Assembly (NCBI GenBank): GCA_039929105.1
Contig: JBDSRX010000064.1
Location: forward strand, 1-10,489
Source: JBDSRX01 sp039929105
Lineage (GTDB): Bacteria; Patescibacteriota; Dojkabacteria; J137
Length of the DNA stretch: 10,489 nucleotides
Reading direction: 5' to 3'
This document shows, piece by piece, positions 1 to 5,158 of this stretch (position 1 is the stretch's first letter; each line of letters begins with the position of its first letter). The notes below the pieces were generated by a model, which saw nothing but the letters and a program-made list of their open reading frames with translations, was not told the origin of the DNA and did no database searches. The position numbers and the translations under genes were made by a program.

Positions 1-2342
1 TCTACAACTTTAATATTGTAGTTTTTAATATCTGAATACTTTTCTTCTAGAGAAATAAGCTCGTGATAGTGTGTTGCGAAAAGAGTTTTAGCTTTTATTT
101 TATCTTGGATAAATTCTACTATTGACCATGCAATTGCAACTCCATCGTATGTTGATGTTCCTCTTCCAACTTCATCTAAAATTATTAAACTCTTTTCTGT
201 CGCATTATTTAGAATATTCGCAGTTTCTGTCATTTCCACCATGAAAGTAGATTCTCCTTTAGATAAGTTATCTGATGCTCCAACTCTAGTAAATATTCTA
301 TCTATAATATTAAATTTATATTCTTTTGCTGGAACAAAACTTCCAATTTGTGCCATTAATGCTATTAAAGCCACTTGCCTTATATATGTAGACTTACCCG
401 ACATATTTGGTCCAGTAAGAATATGGATAACAGACTTTTCTCCAAATTCAGTTGTATTAGGAATAAACTTTTCAACTAATCTCTCAACAACCGGATGTCG
501 GCCATCAGTTAAATGGAAGTCATTACGAGGAGTCGAAGACGACGTAGTAATCCCATTAGAATGGGGTTTATGGGATTGCGACGCTTCGCTCGCAATGACC
601 TCTAATATTTCCGGTTTTGCATAATTAAATTCTCTTGCTATAAAAGCAAAGTCTAAGAACACATCCAATTCTGCAATTGCATTTCCCACTGCTAATAATG
701 TTTGAGAGTAGTCTGCAAGTTTTGCTCTTATTTGAATATAAAGTTCTTGTTCTAATTTAATAAGTTTTTCTTCTGCACTTAAAATCTTAACCTCAAGTTC
801 TTTAAGTTCTTGTGTAATATATCTTTCTGCATTTGCTAATGTTTGCTTTCTAATATAATCATCTGGGACTTTGCTTAAATGAGAAGTTGTAACTTCAATA
901 TAATATCCAAATACATTATTAAAAGAGATTTTTAGATTTGTAATATCCGTTCTCTCAATTTCTCTCTTTTGTATTTCTGCAAGAATTTGTTTGGAATTTG
1001 ATCTTAAATTTCTAAGTTCATCTACTTCTGCATTGAAACCAATTTTAATTATTCCTCCATTGTTGATTAATGTTGCTGGTTCGTTATCAATTGATTCGTC
1101 GATTATTTTAATAACTTCATTAATTCTTTCGTTCTTTAATTCATTCATTAAATATTTAAGTCTAGTTGAAAGCTCTTGAGCAGAAAGTGATTTCGATAGT
1201 TCAATTATGTTGACCAGACTATTCTTAAGTCCTACCAAATCTTTTGGATTTGCACTTCCAACTCCAATTCTTCCAACTATTCTTTCTACATCTGCAATCT
1301 TATATAGGGTATCTCTAAGCCTAGATAATAGTTGTGGTTGGTTATAGAAGAATTCTACAGACTCATGTCGTTCTGAAATTATATCTGGATTAATTAATGG
1401 ATTTAAAATCCAAGATCTTAACTTTCTCTTTCCCATAGGATTTACACATTTGTTAATAACTGAGTAGAGTGTTGGAGAATCTGTGCCAGAATTTGTAAAT
1501 AATAATTCTAAATTTCTAATAGTCTCGAAATCTAACTTCATGTAGTCATTATAGGCATAGCTTTGAATTCCTCGAATGTGTTTAATATCTCCTCTTTGAC
1601 ATTCTATTAAGTAGCTAATTAATGCCCCAGCTGCTGTAACGATTGCGATTTCTTCTGGTCTTGAATCTTTAATAGTAGAGTCTTGAGTTACATTAAATCC
1701 AAAACCTTTTAAAGAATTTACTTTAAATTGATTTTCTAAAGTCTGCACAGACTTCTTTAAATTGAATTTACTATCTAGAAGCTTTTCTAATCTTCTTGGA
1801 TTTAGTTTATTTAAATTTTCAAAATGACAATCTGCACAAATTATTTCTGATGGATTTATTTTTTTTAATTCGTTTTTTAGAACACTTTCACTATTAGTTG
1901 AGAATGACTTAAACTCTCCAGTTGTTAAATCACAGAATGCTAAGCCAAATATATTATTTAATACATAAATGGATGCAATGTAATTGTTCTTTGAAGCATC
2001 TAAAGAGTTTTCATCTAAAATTGTGCCTGGAGTAATTATCTTTGTAATTTCCCTCTCGACCAACTTTCCTGGTACTGGAGTTTCCATTTGATCTGCTATA
2101 GCAATTTTTAAACCAGCTTCTACAAGTCTTGGCATGTATGTTGGCAATGCATGGTAAGGAATTCCAGCTAAAGGTTGTCTATTCTCATTTTTACCTCTGC
2201 TGGTAAGTGTAATTCCTAAAACTCTAGAAACAAGTTCTGCATCTTCATCAAATGTTTCGTAAAAATCTCCCATACGAAATAGAACAACCGTTCCGGGTGT
2301 TTCGGACTTAATTCTATTGTACTGCTCCTGCATTGGAGTCAT
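1..2342 (-). CDS. mutS: DNA mismatch repair ATPase MutS (C-terminus cut by window edge)
   Basis: MutS binds mismatched DNA in the cytoplasm and, through its ATPase, starts mismatch repair. I translated the minus strand through the whole interval and found no stop or frameshift. It starts MTPMQEQYN, the usual MutS N-terminus, and an in-frame TAA lies a few codons upstream, which fixes the ATG at 2342. The mismatch-contacting GDFYETF (F27, E29) is followed by the connector domain, then the core and clamp with YNDYMKLDFETIRNLELL and PMGKRKLRSWILNPL. The ATPase domain has GRHPVVE (about 614-620), Walker A TGPNMSGKS (643-651), DEVGRGTS (about 723-730) and FATHYHE (about 755-761). About 780 codons are visible, so roughly the last 70-100 residues of a normal MutS are missing to the left. 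Residues 582-608 are an extra 27-residue insert encoded by a palindromic repeat. Without it, the Walker A motif falls almost exactly where it does in E. coli MutS. Confidence 0.97.
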   Translation of the reverse strand, partial: MTPMQEQYNRIKSETPGTVVLFRMGDFYETFDEDAELVSRVLGITLTSRGKNENRQPLAGIPYHALPTYMPRLVEAGLKIAIADQMETPVPGKLVEREITKIITPGTILDENSLDASKNNYIASIYVLNNIFGLAFCDLTTGEFKSFSTNSESVLKNELKKINPSEIICADCHFENLNKLNPRRLEKLLDSKFNLKKSVQTLENQFKVNSLKGFGFNVTQDSTIKDSRPEEIAIVTAAGALISYLIECQRGDIKHIRGIQSYAYNDYMKLDFETIRNLELLFTNSGTDSPTLYSVINKCVNPMGKRKLRSWILNPLINPDIISERHESVEFFYNQPQLLSRLRDTLYKIADVERIVGRIGVGSANPKDLVGLKNSLVNIIELSKSLSAQELSTRLKYLMNELKNERINEVIKIIDESIDNEPATLINNGGIIKIGFNAEVDELRNLRSNSKQILAEIQKREIERTDITNLKISFNNVFGYYIEVTTSHLSKVPDDYIRKQTLANAERYITQELKELEVKILSAEEKLIKLEQELYIQIRAKLADYSQTLLAVGNAIAELDVFLDFAFIAREFNYAKPEILEVIASEASQSHKPHSNGITTSSSTPRNDFHLTDGRHPVVERLVEKFIPNTTEFGEKSVIHILTGPNMSGKSTYIRQVALIALMAQIGSFVPAKEYKFNIIDRIFTRVGASDNLSKGESTFMVEMTETANILNNATEKSLIILDEVGRGTSTYDGVAIAWSIVEFIQDKIKAKTLFATHYHELISLEEKYSDIKNYNIKVV
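519..599 (-). repeat. 81-nt palindromic element inserted in frame within mutS
   Basis: On the mutS strand the element starts GTCATTGCGAG and ends CTCGTAATGAC. The termini are near-perfect inverted repeats, and inner arms GCAATCCC and GGGATTAC flank a short loop, so the whole unit folds as one long imperfect hairpin. It is exactly 27 codons long, with no stop in the mutS frame. It encodes VIASEASQSHKPHSNG followed by ITTSSSTPRND. It separates NYAKPEILE from FHLTDGRHPVVE, which are nearly contiguous in ordinary MutS proteins. The form resembles the in-frame palindromic elements known from Rickettsia genes, but I cannot say it belongs to that family. No clear target-site duplication is visible. 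Confidence 0.85.
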
Positions 2343-2427
2343 ATCAAATGAAGGTAATTAAAGTAATTAAGGTAATGAAAATAATTGAATAGCATTTCCT
2401 TCATTGCTTTCATTCTTTTCATTATCT

Positions 2428-2673
2428 TCAATTTTTTGTGACCTCTCTAAATTCTGCATCTTCTGCATTATTTGAAGGTTTATTGCTGGAAGTTTTACCA
2501 TATTTTCCACTATTCTTCTTCTTAAACTCCTCGAGTTTTTGCTTAATCTTGTCGCCTCGTTGTTGTCTTTTTCCATTAAACCCTAATGAATAGAACATAA
2601 CGATTATAAAACCAACGATTAGGATGAAACCTAAGCAACAACATAATAAGAATAAAGTATCGTATGCGAACAT
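2428..2673 (-). CDS. Small single-helix membrane protein, unknown function
   Basis: I do not recognise this 81-residue protein. Residues 5-31 form one strongly hydrophobic stretch (LFLLCCCLGFILIVGFIIVMF) with three consecutive cysteines (11-13). A basic, glutamine- and lysine-rich segment (GKRQQRGDKIKQKLEEFKKK) follows, then a Ser/Asn-rich acidic tail. This fits an N-in or N-out membrane anchor with a short cytoplasmic tail, and the basic flank favours a cytoplasmic C-terminal part. It lies 85 nt upstream of mutS in the same direction and could share its transcript. No Shine-Dalgarno sequence precedes the ATG, as for most genes here. A 69-residue reading frame overlapping it on the same strand lacks any such pattern and is taken as a shadow. 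The hydrophobic-then-basic composition supports a real gene, but no family evidence is available. Confidence 0.55.
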   Translation of the reverse strand: MFAYDTLFLLCCCLGFILIVGFIIVMFYSLGFNGKRQQRGDKIKQKLEEFKKKNSGKYGKTSSNKPSNNAEDAEFREVTKN

Positions 2674-2702
2674 ATTAAATTTCTAAAAATTAATTACTTT
2701 CT

Positions 2703-2708
2703 ATTATA
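2703..2708 (-). promoter_or_regulatory. Candidate -10 box for the small membrane protein / mutS transcript
   Basis: A TATAAT on the minus strand lies about 30 nt upstream of the ATG at 2673. No good -35 hexamer is found at 16-18 bp spacing, so this is a weak call that rests on the -10 match in an AT-rich divergent region. Confidence 0.3.
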
Positions 2709-2724
2709 CATAATTGATTATAGA

Positions 2725-2753
2725 TTGACTTCACTTTTTATGTTTCCTATAAT
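2725..2753 (+). promoter_or_regulatory. Sigma70-type promoter for the gene at 2837
   Basis: TTGACT (2725-2730) and TATAAT (2748-2753) are separated by exactly 17 bp, a near-consensus housekeeping promoter. Transcription would begin near 2760, giving an untranslated leader of about 77 nt before the ATG at 2837. A 16-codon ORF (MIKKTRKKSNSTSIFR, 2776-2826) lies in this leader. Confidence 0.75.
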
Positions 2754-2836
2754 CCTAACAATTTAATAAATAAAAATGATAAAAAAAACACGCAAAAAAT
2801 CCAATAGTACCAGCATATTCAGGTAGTGAAGGGGAT

Positions 2837-3250
2837 ATGTACTTTCCAAGTGCTTTAATAGCAGCCCCTTCTTATACAGACACTGAACAATTTCCCGTTG
2901 AATTCAGACAAAATTATGATGCAATAATGGAATCTATACTGTGTTGTACAGGCGATGAACTTATTAATGCTTTAAAAAGAATTACAAATTACCCAGAGTT
3001 TTTATTCAGTGATGAACTAATCGATACAATTAGAAGAGTTGTGAATCAATTAGATGATCAAACTGAAGTAGTTCAATGTCATAGAATAATTAAATTATCT
3101 GAAGAACTTAACAGTCTGATGATCAATTTAAAGTTACAAGAAAAAACTTTATTACAGCTACTTCAGTCTTTCCTATATAAAGACGAACTAGATGAAGATC
3201 AAAGAACTATTGATAATTTTATCATTGCTATGAAAAACTATGTGATATAA
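2837..3250 (+). CDS. Hypothetical helical protein, 137 aa, upstream of the asn leader
   Basis: I do not recognise the family. The protein is acidic and predicted to be mostly alpha-helical. A short N-terminal segment rich in Pro, Ala and Ser is followed by amphipathic helices (about 25-50, 56-75, 80-105, 115-135). It has no signal peptide or membrane segment. Three cysteines are present, two adjacent in ILCCTG. The ATG at 2837 has the only clear purine-rich Shine-Dalgarno-like stretch in the window (AAGGGG), though it is unusually close to the start. The frame stays open for 18 codons upstream without an alternative ATG. A strong promoter lies at 2725-2753. The stop codon at 3248-3250 is inside the -10 box of the next promoter, and the asn leader ATG is only 8 nt further on, so ribosomes finishing this gene could reinitiate on the leader peptide. 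Confidence 0.75.
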   Translation: MYFPSALIAAPSYTDTEQFPVEFRQNYDAIMESILCCTGDELINALKRITNYPEFLFSDELIDTIRRVVNQLDDQTEVVQCHRIIKLSEELNSLMINLKLQEKTLLQLLQSFLYKDELDEDQRTIDNFIIAMKNYVI

Positions 3251-3251
3251 T
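3225..3251 (+). promoter_or_regulatory. Extended -10 promoter of the asn leader / tRNA-Asn / asnS transcript
   Basis: TGATATAAT (3243-3251) is a perfect extended -10 element (TGN plus TATAAT). A weaker TTGCTA (3225-3230) lies at 15-bp spacing, which an extended -10 promoter can tolerate. The expected transcription start, about 7 nt after the box, falls at or next to the A of the leader-peptide ATG (3259), so the mRNA would be leaderless or nearly so. The promoter overlaps the end of the upstream gene, whose stop TAA is part of the TATAAT. Confidence 0.65.
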
Positions 3252-3258
3252 CTCGCAT

Positions 3259-3303
3259 ATGAAAACAACATTCAATAACAATAATAATTTCAACTCCGAC
3301 TAG
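3259..3303 (+). CDS. Asparagine leader peptide (14 aa) of the tRNA-Asn/asnS attenuator
   Basis: The ORF reads MKTTFNNNNNFNSD and ends at TAG (3301-3303). Six of its 14 codons are Asn (AAT or AAC): five in a row at 3274-3288 and one more at 3292-3294. In size and style it matches known attenuator leader peptides such as that of E. coli pheST, which is also 14 residues and is loaded with the amino acid of the synthetase it controls. The Asn codons form the left arm of hairpin 1:2 in the attenuator. The next protein-coding gene on this strand is asnS, preceded by tRNA-Asn. The peptide is expected to act only through the position of its translating ribosome. No Shine-Dalgarno is possible if the transcript begins at the ATG; initiation would then be leaderless, or coupled to the upstream gene on longer transcripts. 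Confidence 0.78.
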   Translation: MKTTFNNNNNFNSD

Positions 3304-3364
3304 GGGTTATTGTTGTTGAATATAAACAAATACAATAATCCCAAAGCAATTTGGGATTTTTTAT
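3271..3364 (+). promoter_or_regulatory. Ribosome-mediated transcription attenuator responding to Asn-tRNA
   Basis: Three competing RNA pairings can be drawn base by base. Region 1 (3271-3284, the Asn codons) pairs with region 2 (3307-3320) over 14 bp with one G-U pair. Region 2 (3303-3313) pairs with region 3 (3332-3342) over 11 bp with one G-U pair. Region 3 (3337-3345) pairs perfectly with region 4 (3350-3358) over 9 bp, followed by a T-tract, forming the terminator. Pairing 2:3 excludes both 1:2 and 3:4. A ribosome stalled on Asn codons would mask region 1, free region 2 and so allow the antiterminator. A ribosome that reaches the TAG at 3301 would cover region 2 and allow termination. Without translation, 1:2 plus 3:4 also terminates. 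This is the classical trp logic; the structures are seen in the sequence and the regulation is inferred. Confidence 0.82.
3337..3364 (+). terminator. Intrinsic terminator of the asn attenuator
   Basis: The stem AATCCCAAA / TTTGGGATT (3337-3345 and 3350-3358) is perfect, with a GCAA (GNRA-type) tetraloop. It is followed directly by a T-rich run (TTTT, then ATATTTT). It would also end transcripts coming from the upstream promoter at 2725. Confidence 0.88.
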
Positions 3365-3373
3365 ATTTTAAGA

Positions 3374-3432
3374 TTCCCTCCTTGAGGAGGGTGTCACGAA
3401 GTGACGGGAGGTGTTAACCTCGCAATGATAAG
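3374..3432 (+). repeat. REP-like hairpin cluster after the attenuator
   Basis: Two tight hairpins follow each other: CCCTCC-TTGA-GGAGGG (3376-3391) and GTCAC-GAA-GTGAC (3393-3405). Then comes GGGAGGTGTTAACCTCGC and CAATGAT. The last part (CCTCGCAATGA) resembles the end of the palindromic element inside mutS. No T-tract follows either hairpin, so they are not intrinsic terminators. The stretch is richer in G+C than its surroundings and looks like a dispersed non-coding repeat. Confidence 0.6.
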
Positions 3433-3447
3433 GAATACATAATATAA

Positions 3448-3524
3448 TGGGATGTAGCTTAATGCTCAAGAGATACACGACGAGAGACTGTGAAGCAGTG
3501 TCGAGGAGATGTAGATCTTAGTCC
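3448..3524 (+). pseudogene. tRNA-Asn-like remnant (5' part duplicated)
   Basis: The 17 bases from 3448 are identical to the first 17 bases of the intact tRNA-Asn at 3561, covering the 5' acceptor strand and the start of the D arm. Further on, 3510-3524 matches the T-arm of the tRNA (3607-3621) at 11 of 15 positions. The two matches are 16 nt further apart than in the real tRNA. The middle is replaced by other sequence able to pair as CGAC/GTCG and ACTG/CAGT. No anticodon arm or 3' acceptor strand can be formed, so it should not work as a tRNA. It is probably a degraded or rearranged partial copy; the T-arm match alone could be chance. Confidence 0.4.
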
Positions 3525-3548
3525 CGAGAACGAAGTGAATCGGGAGTA
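3521..3548 (+). repeat. REP-like hairpin just upstream of tRNA-Asn
   Basis: CCCGA (3523-3527) pairs with TCGGG (3540-3544) around GAACGAAGTGAA. The pattern (stem, GA-rich loop with CGAA, then GGGAG) resembles the hairpins at 3393-3411 and 3655-3680, which suggests one small repeat family clustered around this tRNA. Confidence 0.5.
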
Positions 3549-3560
3549 AAGCTAATAAGT

Positions 3561-3632
3561 TGGGATGTAGCTTAATGGTAAAGCAAGCCGCTGTTAACGG
3601 CAAGACTGTAGGTTCGAGTCCTACCGTCCCAG
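3561..3632 (+). tRNA. tRNA-Asn (anticodon GTT)
   Basis: A full cloverleaf can be drawn. The acceptor is TGGGATG / CGTCCCA with discriminator G. The D stem is GCTT / AAGC with GG in the loop. The anticodon stem encloses CTGTTAA, whose anticodon GTT (3593-3595) reads Asn codons, with one A-A mismatch at the top of that stem. The variable loop has five bases, and the T arm GTAGG-TTCGAGT-CCTAC is canonical. The discriminator G is the usual one for tRNA-Asn. CCA is not encoded and must be added after transcription. The tRNA lies between the asn attenuator and asnS, so the substrate and its synthetase appear to be under common control. It has no clear promoter of its own. Confidence 0.95.
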
Positions 3633-3654
3633 TTTTAATAACAAGAGAAGCTTG

Positions 3655-3695
3655 TCACGCAGAGCGAATGCGGGAAGTCCTAGCAGCTCAGATTT
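3655..3695 (+). repeat. Hairpin and possible tRNA 3'-end remnant after tRNA-Asn
   Basis: CGCA (3658-3661) pairs with TGCG (3669-3672) around GAGCGAA, then GGGAAG follows, again the local hairpin pattern. The next bases, AGTCCTAGCAGCTCAG then ATTTT, resemble the 3' end of the tRNA (AGTCCTACCGTCCCAG then TTTT). This could be a trace of tRNA duplication. Confidence 0.35.
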
Positions 3696-3743
3696 TAAAT
3701 TGTGATTTTATAAAAACAACTTAATTAATTATTATTTTATTGT

Positions 3744-5066
3744 ATGTCAGATTTAATTCCAGAAGCACAGAAGGTTTATATTAAAGACCTATCAAAGTAT
3801 GTAGATAAAGATGTAATTCTAGAATGTTGGGTTTATAACTCAAGATCTTCTGGAAAGATCGCCTTTCTTCAATTGAGAGATGGTTCTGGATTTACTCAAG
3901 CAATTGTTGAAAAAGCAAAAGTATCCGACGAGATCTGGAATACTGCAGAGCATGCTGGAATTGAATCTTCTTTAAAAGTAACTGGAAGAATTTCAAAACA
4001 TCCAAAGAAAGAAGAATATGAAATCCAAGTATCAAACATTGAAGTTGTAGGAACTAGTGATGAATACCCAATTGGAAATAAAGAACATGGACCAGAATTC
4101 CTTTTCGAAAACAGAGATTTATATCTAAGATCTAAAACTCCTTGGGCAGTTTTAAGAATTAGAAACCAAGTTTTCTTATCTATAACTAATTTCTATTTCG
4201 AAGAAGGTTTTACAAGATTTGATACACCTATATTACAACCAACAGCTGCAGAAGATACCTCACAGTTATTCAGTATGAAGTATTACGAAGATAATATGTA
4301 TTTAACCCAATCTGGTCAGCTTTATTTAGAGGCTGGGATTATGGGTTTAGGAAAAGTTTACGACTTTGGACCTGTATTTAGAGCAGAGAAATCTAAAACT
4401 AGAAACCATTTATCTGAGTTCTGGATGATGGATGCAGAAATGATTTTCTTCGATCAACAAATGAACGAAGACTTACAAGAAAGATTAGTAAAAAGAATTA
4501 TTAAAGATGTTCTAGAAAACTGCAAAATTGAGCTAGGAATTCTAGAAAGAAAAACAGATGTTTTAGAAAATATTCTTACAAAACCTTTCCAAAGAATTAA
4601 ACATTATGATGCCAAGAAGCTTCTAGAAACTGAATATGGGATGACTGTTGATTACAAAGACGACATGACAACTGAAGAAGAAATAAAGATTGGAGATCAC
4701 TTTGGTGTTCCAACATTTATTGAAGATTATCCTTTCGAAGTAAAAGCTTTCTATATGAAAAGCTACATTGACGAAAGAGGAGTTAAAAGAGCTAAATGTG
4801 CAGACTTAATTGCACCAGAAGAGGCTAGAGAAATTATTGGAGGAAGCCAAAGAGAGGAGAGTTATGATGTTTTATTAAACGAATTAAAAGCAAGAAACTA
4901 TCCTGTTAAAGATTACGAATGGTATTTAAACATTAGAAAATACGGATCTGTAAAGCATGCAGGATTTGGAATCGGTTTGGAAAGAACAGTAAGATGGCTA
5001 AGTGGAGTTCATCATATAAGAGAGACAATTCCATTCCCAAGAACAACAGTACTAAGTAGACCATAA
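3744..5066 (+). CDS. asnS: Asparaginyl-tRNA synthetase (class IIb)
   Basis: The enzyme charges tRNA-Asn with asparagine using ATP in the cytoplasm. The 440-residue protein has an N-terminal OB-fold anticodon-binding domain (about 10-105) and a class II catalytic core. Motif 1 ends near FDTPILQP (159-166). YLTQSGQLYLEA (186-197) is the AsnRS substrate-pocket segment. Motif 2 is FRAEKSKTRNHLSEFWMMDAE (R213), motif 3 is GFGIGLERTVRW (R414), and IIGGSQREE (364-372) is typical of AsnRS rather than AspRS. The ending IPFPRTTVLSRP is also characteristic. Length is normal for compact, archaeal-like AsnRS. The ATG at 3744 has no Shine-Dalgarno. The gene follows the asn leader and tRNA-Asn and is probably controlled by the attenuator at 3271-3364. 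AspRS was considered and rejected on the GGSQREE and SEFWM motifs. Confidence 0.95.
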   Translation: MSDLIPEAQKVYIKDLSKYVDKDVILECWVYNSRSSGKIAFLQLRDGSGFTQAIVEKAKVSDEIWNTAEHAGIESSLKVTGRISKHPKKEEYEIQVSNIEVVGTSDEYPIGNKEHGPEFLFENRDLYLRSKTPWAVLRIRNQVFLSITNFYFEEGFTRFDTPILQPTAAEDTSQLFSMKYYEDNMYLTQSGQLYLEAGIMGLGKVYDFGPVFRAEKSKTRNHLSEFWMMDAEMIFFDQQMNEDLQERLVKRIIKDVLENCKIELGILERKTDVLENILTKPFQRIKHYDAKKLLETEYGMTVDYKDDMTTEEEIKIGDHFGVPTFIEDYPFEVKAFYMKSYIDERGVKRAKCADLIAPEEAREIIGGSQREESYDVLLNELKARNYPVKDYEWYLNIRKYGSVKHAGFGIGLERTVRWLSGVHHIRETIPFPRTTVLSRP

Positions 5067-5067
5067 T

Positions 5068-5140
5068 AAAAGCACGAAATACGAATATCAAAATCCAAAA
5101 GTGTGACATTTTTGGGTTTCTAATTTCGGACTTCGGATTT
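5068..5140 (+). repeat. Imperfect palindromic repeat, copy 1 (after asnS)
   Basis: The element begins one base after the asnS stop codon. Its arms follow the pattern CGAAnnnCGAA ... CCAAAA, mirrored by TTTTTGGG ... TTTCGGACTTCGG, with a centre at CCAAAAGTGTGACATTTTTGG. It is clearly related to the element at 7976-8049 in the same orientation. It could work as a weak terminator or RNA-stabilising 3' hairpin; that is inference. Confidence 0.7.
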
Positions 5141-5158
5141 AATAATTAATCTGACAAT

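Noticed and set aside
241..1179. Plus-strand reading frames at 241-624 and 991-1179
   Set aside because: They are antisense shadows of mutS, whose minus-strand translation is conserved throughout and leaves no room for them.
2367..2576. 69-residue minus-strand reading frame
   Set aside because: It overlaps the small membrane protein in another frame, has low-complexity repeats and no domain-like pattern. The hydrophobic-plus-basic frame is the better candidate.
3448..3527. A second functional tRNA (His-like GTG loop at about 3489-3495)
   Set aside because: The loop CTGTGAA is not enclosed by a pairing anticodon stem and no 3' acceptor strand matches the 5' strand, so no cloverleaf can be formed.
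3259..3743. T-box riboswitch upstream of asnS
   Set aside because: No T-box consensus (AGGGTGGNACCGCG-like) and no specifier-loop stem I are present. The region instead shows an Asn-rich ORF with 1:2, 2:3 and 3:4 pairings.
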